Positions 7,794-18,621 of a DNA stretch of 64,000 bases are shown here, piece after piece. Below the pieces are notes generated by a model, which did not search any database, was not told the DNA's origin, and saw only the letters and a program-made list of their open reading frames with translations. A program made the position numbers and the translations under genes. Positions within the stretch are counted from its first letter, which is position 1, and the number at the start of each line of letters is the position of its first letter. The DNA is from Lentinus brumalis. Its lineage: Eukaryota > Basidiomycota > Agaricomycetes > Polyporales > Polyporaceae. The DNA lies in contig MARA01000045.1 in assembly GCA_001792895.1 (NCBI GenBank), positions 1 through 64,000 on the forward strand, read 5' to 3'.

Positions 7794-9799
7794 TCAGGCG
7801 TCCCCACCCCCAGGAGCACGGAACCGGAGGAGCTTCGCGACGAGGTCCTGTCCGGGGTCCGTCGCCGCGAGCCGCGAAAAGCTGATCTTGGGAGGCAGCT
7901 CCACCCCCTCCTCCTCCGACCGATACTTCCCGAAGGTCTCTCCGGTGAGCTCCTTCTCCCGCGTCATCCGAGCGACGAGCTCGTGGGCCTTCCCCCAGAT
8001 GTCGTACACCAGCCGGTTGGCCTCCAGCCGGTTCTCCGCGACCAGCCGGTCGAACGGCGAGAGTCCGGACAAGTCCCCCTGGTAGGGGACCGAGAAGGGA
8101 GCGGAGAACGAGACCCCCGCAGGCAAGGAGGGCCCCGCAGTCCCGGCAGGAGTCGTCGGAGGCGCAGCAGGAGCGGGCGCGTTCCAGGGAAGGACCTTGA
8201 AGACCGCCCAGCCCTTGTGCTTGTCGCGGAAGGCCGCGACCTCCGCGGGCTCGACGGTCGGAGCGAAGTCCGCTGGGATCGCAGTGGGCGCGATGGCGTC
8301 GGGCAGTCCGACAGCTCGCAGCCGCTCCGCGAGTCCGTCCTGGTCGACGACTCGGAAACGCGGTCGGTCCCGCTCGAAGATGGCGATGAAGCGGACGGCC
8401 ATGTATCGGATGTCGGGGGTTCCGGGGATAGGAACCCAGCCCTCGCCGTTGAAGAGGGCGATGGTCTTGCGGTTCCCTATCGAATGCTAAGGGTCAGCCA
8501 CCGCGGAAGGCAGAGAAGAGGACGGACTTACAGGACATCTCGCCGAAGACGCTGGAGCCGGTCCACCGGCACCCTTGCGCGTCCTTCTTGCACTTCTGGC
8601 AGAGGCCGACCTTCCCCGACGGGAGGCAGCGGCCCCCCTTCGAGCGACAGTGGTCGCACTAAGGTCCTACAAGTTAGCAAACGATCGCCGCGGCAGGAAC
8701 GAGCGGAGACTTACTGGTCCCTCGAAGGAGAGCAGCACTCCCTCCTCCGAGCCGCTCGTGGGGTCGGTCTTGGGCTTCTTCCTGCCGCCGCGCCGGCCAG
8801 AGCCACTGGCGGGCTTGCGCTTCTTGCTGCCACTGGGCTGGGGTTCCTGCGTCGTGCTGGCGAGCTCGTCGTCCTCGCTGGAACCTTCGGCGTCCTCGTC
8901 GCCGCCGTCGTCCTGCGGAGGCTTCTGCCCTGCGGCGTCTTCGGACCCGGCGGAGCCTTCGAACCCTGCGGAGTCTTCGGCCCTTGCGGAGCCTTGCGCC
9001 CTTGCGGGGTCTTGGGGCCTTGAGAAGTCGTGCGTGCGGGCGGCGGGCTAGGAAGCGGCGAGATCCTGAAGAGTTTCGCTACGACGTCCGGGGCGAACGG
9101 GAGGTACTTGTCCTTGTCCGTAAATTCGAGAGCGCGAGGCTCGGAGGGGTCCGCGTTCGCGAGCAAGTTCACTACACGCCGGAGGTTAGCGCAAAAAGGG
9201 ACGCCTCGGAGGCGTAGGAACGTACCGTAGTCCGAGACGGCGGTCTCCGCCTTCTGGTAGACCTCAAGCCGGCTCCGCGCCAGCTTCAGCTCGTGCTCCA
9301 AGTCCCGAGCCTCCGCGACGTCCGCGGGAGTGTTCCGCCGACCGGGTTTGACGCGGCGCGACACTTCCTGGAAGCGGGCCTCGGCGTTCTTGATGCCTTC
9401 CTGGTGGAGTTGGACTTGCGCGCGGAGGAAGTCCGCGTCCCGGGCCAGGACCGCCTGGCTGCACTTGCGGAAGAACTCCCGCTGGAGCTCCGGGGGGCGT
9501 GCTCGCTGAACGTCCCCCAAAACGCGGGAAAGCGGGACCGGTATTCCCCGCTGGGTTCGGAAGGCGCGGCCTCCTAGAGGATTCAGTCGACCGCCCGGTT
9601 GGCCCCCGATGGCTCCGACAAACAGGGCGAAACTCACCAGGTAGCGGAGGAAGTGCTCCGCGGCCTCCCCGTAGTATCGGCCCGAGTAGGGGTGCAGCTC
9701 GTCCAGGACGAAGCCCTCGACGAAGGAGGCGAAGTTCGAGGCGTTGGTGAAGTCCTCGGGGTCGCTGAGGTCGACGTTAGGAGAGAGAGGGGCTGCCAT
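7794..9799 (-). CDS. Antisense spliced gene in the retroelement encoding a Zn2Cys6-like protein
   Basis: Proposed exons on the minus strand are 9226-9799, 8715-9171, 8532-8658 and 7794-8476, all with GT-AG borders, giving about 613 residues. The N-terminus has a hydrophobic stretch (about residues 49-65). A charged helical region, repeats of GPKTPQG type, an acidic stretch and basic clusters (KKRK, GGRKK) follow. Residues about 345-374 (nt 8569-8658) hold CX2CX6CX8CX2CX6C, beginning CDHCRSKGGRC, which matches the binuclear zinc cluster of fungal transcription factors. The last exon is not recognisable. Phases agree only if one base is missing near 8927-8930, in a GCCC context; without it the second exon ends in a stop. 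DNA binding is inferred from the cluster only. The strand opposite to gag-pol is secure, because exon borders, composition and the cluster all agree. Confidence 0.72.
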
Positions 9800-10028
9800 G
9801 TTGAAGCGTCGAGGAGGGAGGAAGCGGTCAAGGAGCACGAGCGACCGAACGCGCCCGACGGCAGGTCTTTAAGGGAGCCTCGGAGGCAAAAAATTTCGCG
9901 TCCTCAATCACGAACGAAGGTCAAACAATCAGGAAGCACCGGGCTTCGCGACGTCACCGCGCCCTTCGCCGTCAACGGAGTTCATCCGCTGTCATGCCGA
10001 AACGAGTAACTTTATTTCCGCTTTAGGA
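9800..10028. other. Spacer between the two antisense genes
   Basis: About 230 bp, AT-richer than its surroundings. It should hold the promoter of the zinc-cluster gene and the 3' end of the upstream antisense gene. I found no certain TATA box. Confidence 0.4.
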
Positions 10029-10836
10029 CTATTCTACGGGCGCTCCGTCGACGCAGCGCGCCCTCCGCGCTATCCGCACGCCCTCCTGAGGAGTTCCCCG
10101 TCTCCGATCCTTCCTAGCGTCCGAGCCCTCGATGATGTCTTCCCCCGCGTCGACGTCGTACACCACTCGCACCGGCGAGTCCGCTCCTAGCAGAACAAGG
10201 TCAGACCGTGCGGCACGCGTAGGAAGGGAGCGCTTACGAGCAACTGCGCGAGTTTCGCTTCGGAGCCGGCCGTCCTCGAGTGCGATGCGCTCGCGGCGGA
10301 GCTCTTCCTGTCGCTCCGCGAGTCGACGGATCTCCGCAGTAACACGGAAGGCCAGGGCCAGGTCCGGCCGTCGGGAACGATTCAGCACTAGGAGGCACTC
10401 TCGGGCGACCTGAAGCTCGCGAGAGACGTCCAGTTCCTCGGCAGACACCGCGGCCAAGCGCAACGCCCGGCGGGAGCTGTCTATCCGGCCCAGGAAGTCT
10501 CGCACGGCAGCGTTCCGGAGGTCAGCCTCGATAGGCCACTCCGATAAGGTCGTCCGAGTACGCTCGCATAGCTCGAGTACCTGTCCGGGGGTGCATCCGA
10601 GGATCATCAGCCCGTCCTGGGCGGAAATCAGCACCGAAGGCACTCCGGAGAGGATAGGGACGTACCAGGAGATCAGCTATCGTCGACATGTCGCGTCGCA
10701 GCTCAACCTCGTCGTCGCCGAAATTTCCAGACTCAAGGTCCGCTTCGAGGAGAGACACCGCACCATCGGCGTACCGAAGAGCGTCCTCCCTCACGGTGAT
10801 CCGGAGCTCGGGCCAAGTCGCAGGTCCGTTCGGCAT
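10029..10836 (-). CDS. Second antisense spliced gene in the retroelement, coiled-coil protein
   Basis: Two exons on the minus strand, 10666-10836 and 10029-10616, are separated by a 49 bp GT-AG intron (gtacgt to cgcccag). Together they encode 252 residues with no frame break. The protein is rich in Arg, Glu and Leu, and the middle is strongly helical with a likely coiled coil around RRLAERQEELRRERIALE. I do not recognise the family. The gene lies upstream of the zinc-cluster gene on the same strand, 229 bp away, and both are enclosed by the duplicated hairpin-polypurine signals. They look like one cargo cassette. It starts within 150 bp of the 3' LTR, so its promoter may lie in or next to the LTR. 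Confidence 0.6.
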
Positions 10837-10944
10837 GGCGTTCGGTACTACAGGACAGTGCTGGATGGTACGGCGACTTTAAATACTCGCAGGGGCCAGC
10901 CTATCGATGGTGTCGTTCCCCCCTCATCCCGCCCGCCAATCGGA

Positions 10945-10981
10945 TGGACCGAGGACGGTCCAGATTTCAGTGGGGAGGGGA
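10945..10981 (+). other. Hairpin plus polypurine tract next to the 3' LTR
   Basis: Six-base-pair stem tggacc/ggtcca around the same GAGGAC loop, then atttcagtggggagggg directly before the LTR start at 10982. This is the position required for plus-strand priming. Loop, spacing and purine tract match the copy at 7272 while stem bases differ in compensating pairs. Confidence 0.85.
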
Positions 10982-12038
10982 TGATAGGTATCGGACACGT
11001 CTATGCACGGAATTTGCGCCCTTCCGGAGGTTCCACAGGAGCGAGCCCAGTACTCCCGACCGTCCTACGTCGGCCAGTATGCTCGCCACAGCCCCATACT
11101 CCTTCCCTATCGCTCCGTCACCCCTCCTACCGTCCGAACCCTCGCACAGGTCGGACAACGCGGTCTGCAGCCCGTCCGCACCGAGCGGCGGCCTGTCAGA
11201 CGGTTCACGTCCCCGATGAGACATCTAGCCGCAATTCCGGGGTCTCGTACGCAGCCTCGGTCACGGACGCATGGTCGGAGGGGTTCTGGAGCGTCCTTCA
11301 CGCCAGTTGATTGGCCGATGTGGTTATCGCCGGAGTTGGAGCTCCGCGCCACCATCTTGGGTAAACGTCGGTCGCCAGCGCCTCGAACCGGTTGGGGCTC
11401 GGCGCGCGCGCTGGTTGGTTAGCTGTGGTTAAAGGCTGACAGCAGGTCCGTGCGCAAGGAGCTCCGCCCGCCCCTATTGGCTCAGGACCGTTTGCGAGGG
11501 CTTTCCGAGGCTTGCGTGCTGTCGTTAGGGTAGCTTTGCTTTTGTACCTTCGGTAGCACGGTGTGCAATTCAGATTCCGTTCTCCCCACAGTTCAGCTCT
11601 AAGTCTACCGCCGCCGCTCCGTGCTCCACCGTCGAAAGTACCGCCGTCACCGTCAAGAAGTCCTACCGTCGTCGAATCGATAAGTTCGAACCCGTTCCAT
11701 CCGCTACTATCTCCGTGGTCTCCTCTCCGTGTCCTACGTGGTTCGCACCTGTCGCGTCCGTGCGTCGGAAGTCTCCTCGCCGTCCGGGCAGGCACCGTTG
11801 AGTCCTCCCTACCGTCCCGTCTCCGTGCAGTTCCCTCCATTCGTCTCCGTGGTTTCCGCGCCTCTTTCCGGACGCTCCTGTCCTCCGGGGGTCGTTCGTA
11901 GTTCTCCCGGACATAGGTCTCCGATCAGTTAGGATTGGTTAGGAGCCTCTTCCCTCCTCGCATATAAAATACGTGCATACAGCTCTTGGCTGGAGATTTG
12001 TGTGGTGTTATCCGCCCATTTCGCCCCTTGGCGTATCA
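10982..12038 (+). repeat. 3' LTR
   Basis: 1057 bp from TGATAGG after the polypurine tract to GGCGTATCA. The start is fixed by the purine tract and the TGATA...TATCA ends. The end is fixed by alignment with the 5' LTR copy. It contains the second TATAAAA at 11963. Confidence 0.92.
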
Positions 12039-13394
12039 GCGGCCTTCTTCCTAAACTGGGCAGCATCCTTCTGACATCTGAGGCTACCCTCTGCAGTAAG
12101 TATCATCTGAGTCTGATGAGTATCTCTGGTCTCCCACTTGTAGTGCCATTCCACTGTGTAAGCACGTGTATGCCCCACATTACTTACATATTATACTGCC
12201 TGGGGGTCTCAACTTGTGTGATGTCCACATCTTGAGAGTACTTTGCGGCACACTTCTTAGGGCCCAGCTTCTAAGTTCTGGTGCATGGGGTCATGCTGTC
12301 ATCTGGGCCTGAGTAATCCAGGCTCTGATTCCGGCATGACCTCACTGCTCCTTATCTTTAAGTCTTGGTAAATTGACGAACAAGGCATGGAAGCTTCGGC
12401 TCAAGCGGCTATAACGGCAGCTTCGCCTGCTGATTGATCTGAGACCGCACTTCCTGTCATCCCTAATCTTCTAACATATTGCAGTCGCTGTGCTCTGCCT
12501 ACAGAGTGTCTCCTGAACAGCCAGCTGCTCACGTCTAGCAACCTGCAGGAAAATATGTGAAGACCCAAGTCTGACTGCACAAGGCCTGGAAATTGGCCTT
12601 GTACATTGGTGGGCTGGAACCCTGTCTGACTTCGAGATGTACACCGATCAGCAGGTTCTCGAAGCCAGGATAACTATTACCCGAGTTTGGCATGTGGGCA
12701 GTGTCCGTGGCAACATGACGGCACGCCACTCTCCATTCTCCATTCTGCATTCTGCATTCAGAGGGACTAGCGAGAAGCTCTATAGGTAGTCGTGCTCTGC
12801 AAGCCCAAAATGCATGCCATACTGAGGTGGAACTGTCTGGATAAGTGCACGCAGATGCTGCCACCATCTGACAGGGTCAATGATGTCCGGATTCCCTGGC
12901 TATTTAAGGATCTGAGAAGTTCGTAGAGCGCTCCGTCAACTCAAAGTTGTGCATGCTCAGAAGCACTCGCATAACCTCTCTGCCGGTAGCGGTGTGATTC
13001 TCCGCCGCCCGCTCTCAGAATATCATTCATATCTCGCTCTCTCAGAATGCGTTCAGACTCCGCAAAAATTCCTGTAGCATCTTGGTTGCGTGGGCTCACA
13101 TCTACTATACATCATTGACATTCCGACTTGAACTCCTCCCAGCAGCGACCCCGCGGACGGACTCCTGCTACATAGCTTCTCACGTCAACACGACCCCGTG
13201 TCTCCCACTGACTCCCCTCTTTCCTATCAACCTCCCCTCCACCTCCCCATCCCGCCCCATGCAATACTTACCCTCCTTACGACCTCGTCAACCGACGGAC
13301 TGCCGTTGAGACTCGAGACTCGAGGGCAAGGAGTCAACATCTCGCTCTACTCGTCACCGGCCCCTGTTCTCAAGCCTGGACGCTGTCGTCTGTG
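12039..13394. other. Left part of repeat unit 1, no gene seen
   Basis: Matches about 22500-23797 and 32955-34254 with many small differences. No long conserved frame occurs. The first bases correspond to the start of a short minus-strand exon-like frame that is complete in the other copies (ATG at 22526-22528) and is cut here by the retrotransposon. Confidence 0.5.
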
Positions 13395-16370
13395 GTAAGC
13401 ACACAGTTCAGCCTATTCCTCTCAGGCTGAGTCGTCGACTCACCTGATCGTCGTTGGTCTCTGATACACAGCAGATGCAAAAAAACAGCTCTTCACACAT
13501 TCCCGGCATCCAGGTTCGAGGTCGACGATGCCCATGCGCCAACGCGTAGCTGCCTCGTCCTCCTACAAGGCAGCAGTACGAAAGGTAGTGACGCGTCACT
13601 GCGTGGAGCAATCAAGTTTGAGCGGTCACTGACGGCTCCTCATCATAGGATAGCTACCGCAGTCTAGTTAGCCGGCCTGAACAGACTTCCGTCGGCGCGA
13701 GTCCCTGTCGGTTGACGGCGATCCAGGTAAGTAGCGTGCTTCGTCCACCCTGCGGCAGGCGATCCAAGTATTAGCTCACGCTGTACCGTCGCGGCATCCG
13801 GGCTTCTCGCGAGAACACAGAACCAGCCAACGCGAAGAAGATCCACTAAGCAGCACGGTTAGCACGCGGACCTCAAGATCCCAGTACATCTGCTGACAAT
13901 ATGGTGAGCCAGGCAAGTCGCATGTCGCGACGAGCGTAGGAAGTGCGTGCACGCACCACGTGCATCAATCCACGGGTTAGGAGCCTGGAGACGACGATGC
14001 GAGTCTAGGGTGAGTGCTCACCGACGTAGTTCACTATGCATCTGCTGACATACTCCGCTCGCTCCCAGGTTCAAGAAGGTGTCCTCCCGAGCCCTCCCCC
14101 GCGGCGCGTCAGCGTACACGGCGCGCTGATTGAAGCTTCGCCTGCTGTTTCAGGTACGCCATTGTACCTGGTACATATCAATATGTTCGTTATCCTGACA
14201 TTGCATGGCCTGTCAGCTTCGCAATGCAAATCAGCGACTATCCGTGTCCGAGTGACGCGTTGAGGGTCCAGTGACCGGCCACAACAGGTCCTCCCGGACG
14301 TCCTTCATACACTCAGGTCCACGGTGTAGCTCAACTTGAAGAGGAGCAGTCGGCGCAAGTTCGTAGCTGTCCAACGAGCCAAGTACGTATCGCGCGTGCG
14401 CGACCGCCCTCTTTGAGCGGCATGAAGTACGTCACGCGGGATCATGTACTGACCTCTCGCGACGGGATATAAGTAAACTGCCTGAGGTACGTCGTGGCCT
14501 GTTGTTGCGCCGTGGCGGCATGTGTTGACCTACCTTCGTGTCAGAATATCATACTTAGCTATTTTCGAGTCAGGAGGCTTACGTTCTCGGGGCCTACGGC
14601 GGCAGGATGGTGGTGGAGGATGCGAGGACATGGCGCGGCTATCAACGAAGGCAAATCATGCCTATTTTGGCAACCGCCCGTCGCGACATCCGACGCGGTG
14701 GAAGATCTCTGCCTTTCACCATGTCACGTCGGTGAGTACCTCTGCAGTACGTTCGTTGGCTGAGAGCTCCTGCTGATGTTCTTTGGCTACTAGCGCATTC
14801 CGGCATAAAGCTTCACACGGGCCGCGGCCTGGCATGAGTCGAGCACTGACACCTACTGACACTGGTGCGCCCGGCGGCTCTGCTCGTGTCGTCAAGACGT
14901 CCGGTTGTTGTGTATTCGTACGGTGAGTAGGCCGTCTTTCTGAAAAGATGGTTGAGCACTCGACGCGGACTCTCCGACATGAAGCCCGGCAGCCGGGTGG
15001 CTTGCCATGGCGCCGCTCGGCCCTAGCGACGAGTTCATGACTTTGGCAACATACCGGCACCTCGAGCTGCGGGTGGAGATGTACCTGCGTGGTGAGTGAC
15101 GCGTATGGCTTCTGCATGTCCCTGGCTGACGCCTCCTTGCCGGCAGAGGGAACTTGGTCCACGGATCCTGGCGGCCTGACGTTGATACTTTCTGAGAACT
15201 GACTTAGTGTCTGGGGCTTCCTAGACAGATATCTGCGCGTGGAGAATCAGTCAGCGCATCGCCTTCCGATAGCTGTATCGAGCGTTCCTGGTAAGCAATC
15301 CTCGTCTCACCGCTGCAATAGTCTTGTAAGGAACTGACTCTGAGACAGGTATCGCCGGCTGTGTATGCCGTCGAGCCCGTGGCAGACTGCGCCTGGGGGG
15401 GCATTCAGTGCCGAGCGAGTGCAGTCGCTCTTGAGCGGTATTCTAACGCGTTAACCGTGCGTGCGTCCGGCCGCAGTCGCCGTCGGCGGCCGTGTCTGCA
15501 GGGAAGAGGACAAGCTGGTGAGTCACAGTCGCTGATGATTCAATCCCGAAGCTTACTCGTGCATGCTTCGCGGCAGAACGCGGCGGCACTCGGCCCCACA
15601 AGGTCTCCTGATGGCGTCGGGAACCTCTCTGGTGCAGTTGTAAGGGTACGGCAAGGACAGCCCAGTACTGCGCTTGACGATTCCGGCGAGGTCTTTGAAG
15701 GGAGCGATCCCGAAACGACTGCGGGGGCTGGTGAGTGTTTGCGGCCGGCTCTCGGTGGTTGAGCACTGACCTCTCGTGCGCAGCTGTCTGCGTCAGGGGG
15801 ACGTGTGCGAGAGCTTCTAGTGTAGCACGAAATATATGCTGTCTGTAGTCTACATGCGAATACGACCGTCTCCTCCATCTGCGAATCCGAGTGCGAGTCC
15901 CTGAGTCTGCCAGCTGCTCCGCTGCACACCTGCTGTCCAGTCAGCTCCCACCGTCCAGCACCCAGACAGCTCCCACCGTCCAGACAGCCCGCAGCAATAG
16001 CCCGCAGCAGTCTCCCTAAGCTTGTGTCTTTTGCTGCAACAGGCATGGCACCGGACGCGCACCGCTCGGTCCGCGAGGGCAGCAAGCACGTCCGTCGTCC
16101 GTCGTTCGCGCCCGACTATGCGACGAAGCCGTTGGCATGTCCGCCTCCGCCCATGGGTCGTGATCGGTACGTCCACGCCTCGCAGGTCCATCCGACCCAC
16201 GTCTCCGCTTCGATGGCGTCGTCTCGTTCCTCTTCACAGCGGATGAGAAAGACGACTGGGAATGCTCGGCCTGCTGGTTGCCCCAGATCGCTGCTCCGTC
16301 GGCGTTCGCGTCGATTTCCTCATAGCTCTGGCGTGTGGGCATCAACGAGTGGAAGTGAGTGATAGCAGAG
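13395..16370 (+). ncRNA. Spliced transcript-like segment, copy 1 (no conserved reading frame)
   Basis: At least nine good plus-strand introns can be read, for example 13395-13471, 13585-13648, 14010-14068, 14732-14793, 15092-15146, 15291-15348, 15518-15576 and 15731-15783. Each has GTAAGY or GTGAGT at the 5' end, CTGAC/CTGAT inside and YAG at the end, with lengths of 53-77 bp. The exons between them are 50-160 bp. Most exons contain stops, or join out of phase when spliced. One exon (15349-15517) is open in the same frame in copies 1 and 2, but its neighbour does not continue that frame. Several splice sites persist in copies 2 and 3 while the exon frames shift. A spliced non-coding RNA or a decayed intron-rich gene would both fit. 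Transcription is not shown by the sequence. Confidence 0.35.
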
Positions 16371-16788
16371 CGACCTGAGAGCAGCCAGAGTAGGTCGTGA
16401 AAGCGTGGAGTTCAACAAGTGCAGGGTGGTGGAAAGGGTCCGAGAAGCGAGACTCAGATGAGCATTCGTGGCGCACACTCAGGCGGTCTCTCGGCGCTTA
16501 TGCAATCACCGATACTCCGAGTCTTTCGGAAAGCGTCGTTAACGCGTTGTGGTTAGTCTCTAACGAACATCGCGGCGTGTTCGATAGCGGTATTATGGAC
16601 GTCTTACGGTTTCTCGCATCACCGTCAAGAAACTCATCATTATCCAGTACTGCCTACTAGGGGCGAATTATGGCACGGATAATTCGTCCCATAATACGAC
16701 GCAATCTTTTACAACTCAAAGTCGAGCACATTGCACAAATTCCATCCTGCTTATGATACATTTCAGCATACGCGGCTCAGCCCCACCC
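16371..16788. other. Spacer between the intron-rich segment and the hydratase 3' end
   Basis: About 420 bp. The sequence becomes identical with copy 2 from about 16525 onward. It should hold the hydratase 3' UTR. Nothing else is recognised. Confidence 0.4.
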
Positions 16789-18621
16789 TCAAGAATGGGT
16801 CCAGGTCGGCTTCCTCTTCTCTGCAAACGCAGACATACCTGAGAGATCACCAACGTCAGCACCCAAAATGTCGACAGTGCACAAGGAGCGCAACGAGTAC
16901 TCACCCTCCTTCTGGTCGTGAGTCGCAAAGAGCGAATGGAAGAGCCTCCGCTCGTATCTCAGACCCTCGTTGAGCGTGTGCTCGTACGCCGCATTGACGG
17001 CCTCCTTGCCCGCCTGCACGGCGATCGCGCTCTTGCTCGCAATCACGCTGGCCACCTGCACCGCCTCCTTGACGACCTCGCCCTCGCCCTCGGCCACGAC
17101 ACGCGAGACCATGCCCCACTGCTCGGCCTCCTTTGCGCTCCAGTTGCGGCCGGTGAGCGTGAGCTCCATGGTTCGCGACTTGCCGATCGCGTGCGCGAGG
17201 CGCTGCGTGCCTCCGCCGCCGGGGATGACACCGATGTTGATTTCAGGCTGTCCGAAGACCGCGGTGGGCGAGGCCAGGATGATGTCGCACATCAGAGCGA
17301 GCTCACAACCGCCGCCGAGCTGTCAGGATGGCAGCAGGTCAGCATACGAGCGTGGACCACAGAGTGTTGATTAAGCTGATATGGAAGTGAGGCATGTCCA
17401 TGGGACGATCCTGCTAAAAGGCATCTTCGGGAACGCAACAGCCAATTGGCGTTACAGATGGCGACACCGAAGTTACCGGTGTACAGAGATATACTTATGT
17501 GGTCAGGCTTATACTGGGAGGCAGCCCTGAAACTGAATCGACGCACGGGTATGTCGTACTTGAGCGTGAGGGAGCCGCAGTCTGTGTGCACTTTACTCCT
17601 TGAGCTTGCGGTACTCGCCACACTCCACTACTCAGCCCGTATACGTCACTCTCACAGTCGTGTTACAGACGGAGTAACATCCAGCAGTATCCGAGTCGCA
17701 CCGAGAGGTCGTCCGCGCCCCTCAAAGATGATCGCGTCCTCAGATACTTGAGTGCGAGGAGAGCAGTCCGAGTGCAGGAGAGGTGGGAACGGTCGTCTCC
17801 TTGTACCTTCCTTGCTCAGCCATGCGTCTGACACAGACGTGCGTTCTGTCCTGTCTCAGACGCACGTCGATGAATGAGGGACTGTTGCCAGAGGGAGCTT
17901 GAACGGGGGAACATATCTGCAAGCCTATTGGCCTCCCGGCTTCGCCCAGCTCATAATGAACTTGCAGTACGACTCCAGCATCTCGGATGCTCCGGGACAT
18001 GTTTCACGGCATATGCATGCAGGTTCGAATATTGGATGGGATTCGAGGGATAGAGAGGAAGGGTACAAGAACATCCGGACTCACCGCGTAGCCGCTCACA
18101 GCAGCGATGATAGGCTTGCGAATAGTAGACAGCAGGGACCAGCTCTCAAGGAACTTGCCCTTGAACACGTCCGAAACTAGCATTGACCGGTGAGACTAGC
18201 AAGTGCAGCAGATACGTTCAGCACTACTCACACTGCTTGTCCTTCATCTCCTTGATGTCCGCGCCCGCTACCCCGCACGGACCTCAGCTTCGGCCCTCCT
18301 CCCCTGAACCGACGCGTACTCACCTGCGAACGCGCGGTCGCTGCCCGTCAAGACCAACGCACGGACACTCTCATCCTCGTCAAACTCCTTGAGGGCGGCG
18401 TTGAGCTCGGTGAAGAGAGGGGTGGAGAGTGCGTTCAGCGCCTTCGGGCGGTTGAGCGTGATTTGGCCGACACCGTCCGCGGGGCGCGACGTCAAGATGA
18501 ATTGGTACTGGGTGGTAGTCATGAAGCGAACGCGAATGGGTGTGGACGCCTGGCGGTAAGCACGGAAGCTGCGAAGGCAAGCGGCGGTGGAGGAGGATGC
18601 GGGGCGGAGAGTCGAGAGCAT
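16789..18621 (-). CDS. Enoyl-CoA hydratase, mitochondrial type, copy 1
   Basis: Hydrates 2-enoyl-CoA to 3-hydroxyacyl-CoA in fatty-acid or branched-chain amino-acid breakdown; crotonase family, similar to ECHS1. Minus-strand exons are 18324-18621, 18232-18267, 18085-18176, 16905-17319 and 16789-16838, which join in phase to 296 residues, the normal length. The N-terminus ([10 protein letters not shown], Arg/Ser/Ala-rich) looks like a mitochondrial targeting peptide. GADIKEM matches the CoA/oxyanion loop. LGGGCEL and FGQPEI carry the two catalytic glutamates. [10 protein letters not shown] is the usual turn, and the C-terminus [10 protein letters not shown] fits the family. The last intron happens to be open in frame, so an unspliced reading gives a false C-terminus. 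The intron at 17320-18084 is unusually long (765 bp) and contains a nested inverted repeat (9 bp arms at 17823 and 17856). No damage is visible. Confidence 0.95.

Larger units (their letters stand above)
1..12038 (+). mobile_element. Ty3/gypsy LTR retrotransposon, 5' end outside the window
   Basis: Two matching LTRs flank a primer-binding site, gag, protease, RT-RNase H and integrase in the protease-RT-RH-IN order that defines Ty3/gypsy (Metaviridae) elements. The LTR begins TGATA and ends TATCA, a perfect 5 bp terminal inverted repeat. The 302 bp of 5' LTR inside the window differ from the 3' LTR by about six substitutions and two one-base indels, so the insertion is fairly young. More than 3 kb between integrase and the 3' LTR is not used by gag-pol and carries two genes on the opposite strand. 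The 3' flank starts gcggc, a candidate target-site duplication that cannot be checked because the 5' flank is missing. The element sits inside the repeat array that follows. Confidence 0.95.

Noticed and set aside
7497..9023. 508-codon plus-strand frame in the 3' cassette
   Set aside because: It is the complement of the antisense gene. The Zn2Cys6 cysteines and splice sites are on the minus strand, and the plus-strand product is low-complexity Arg/Gly-rich.
16918..17374. Plus-strand frames of 134-150 codons over the hydratase (also in copy 2)
   Set aside because: Antisense shadows of the conserved crotonase exon.
18020..18035. tRNA B-box-like ggttcgaat
   Set aside because: No A-box, cloverleaf or terminator at the right distance; it lies in the hydratase intron.
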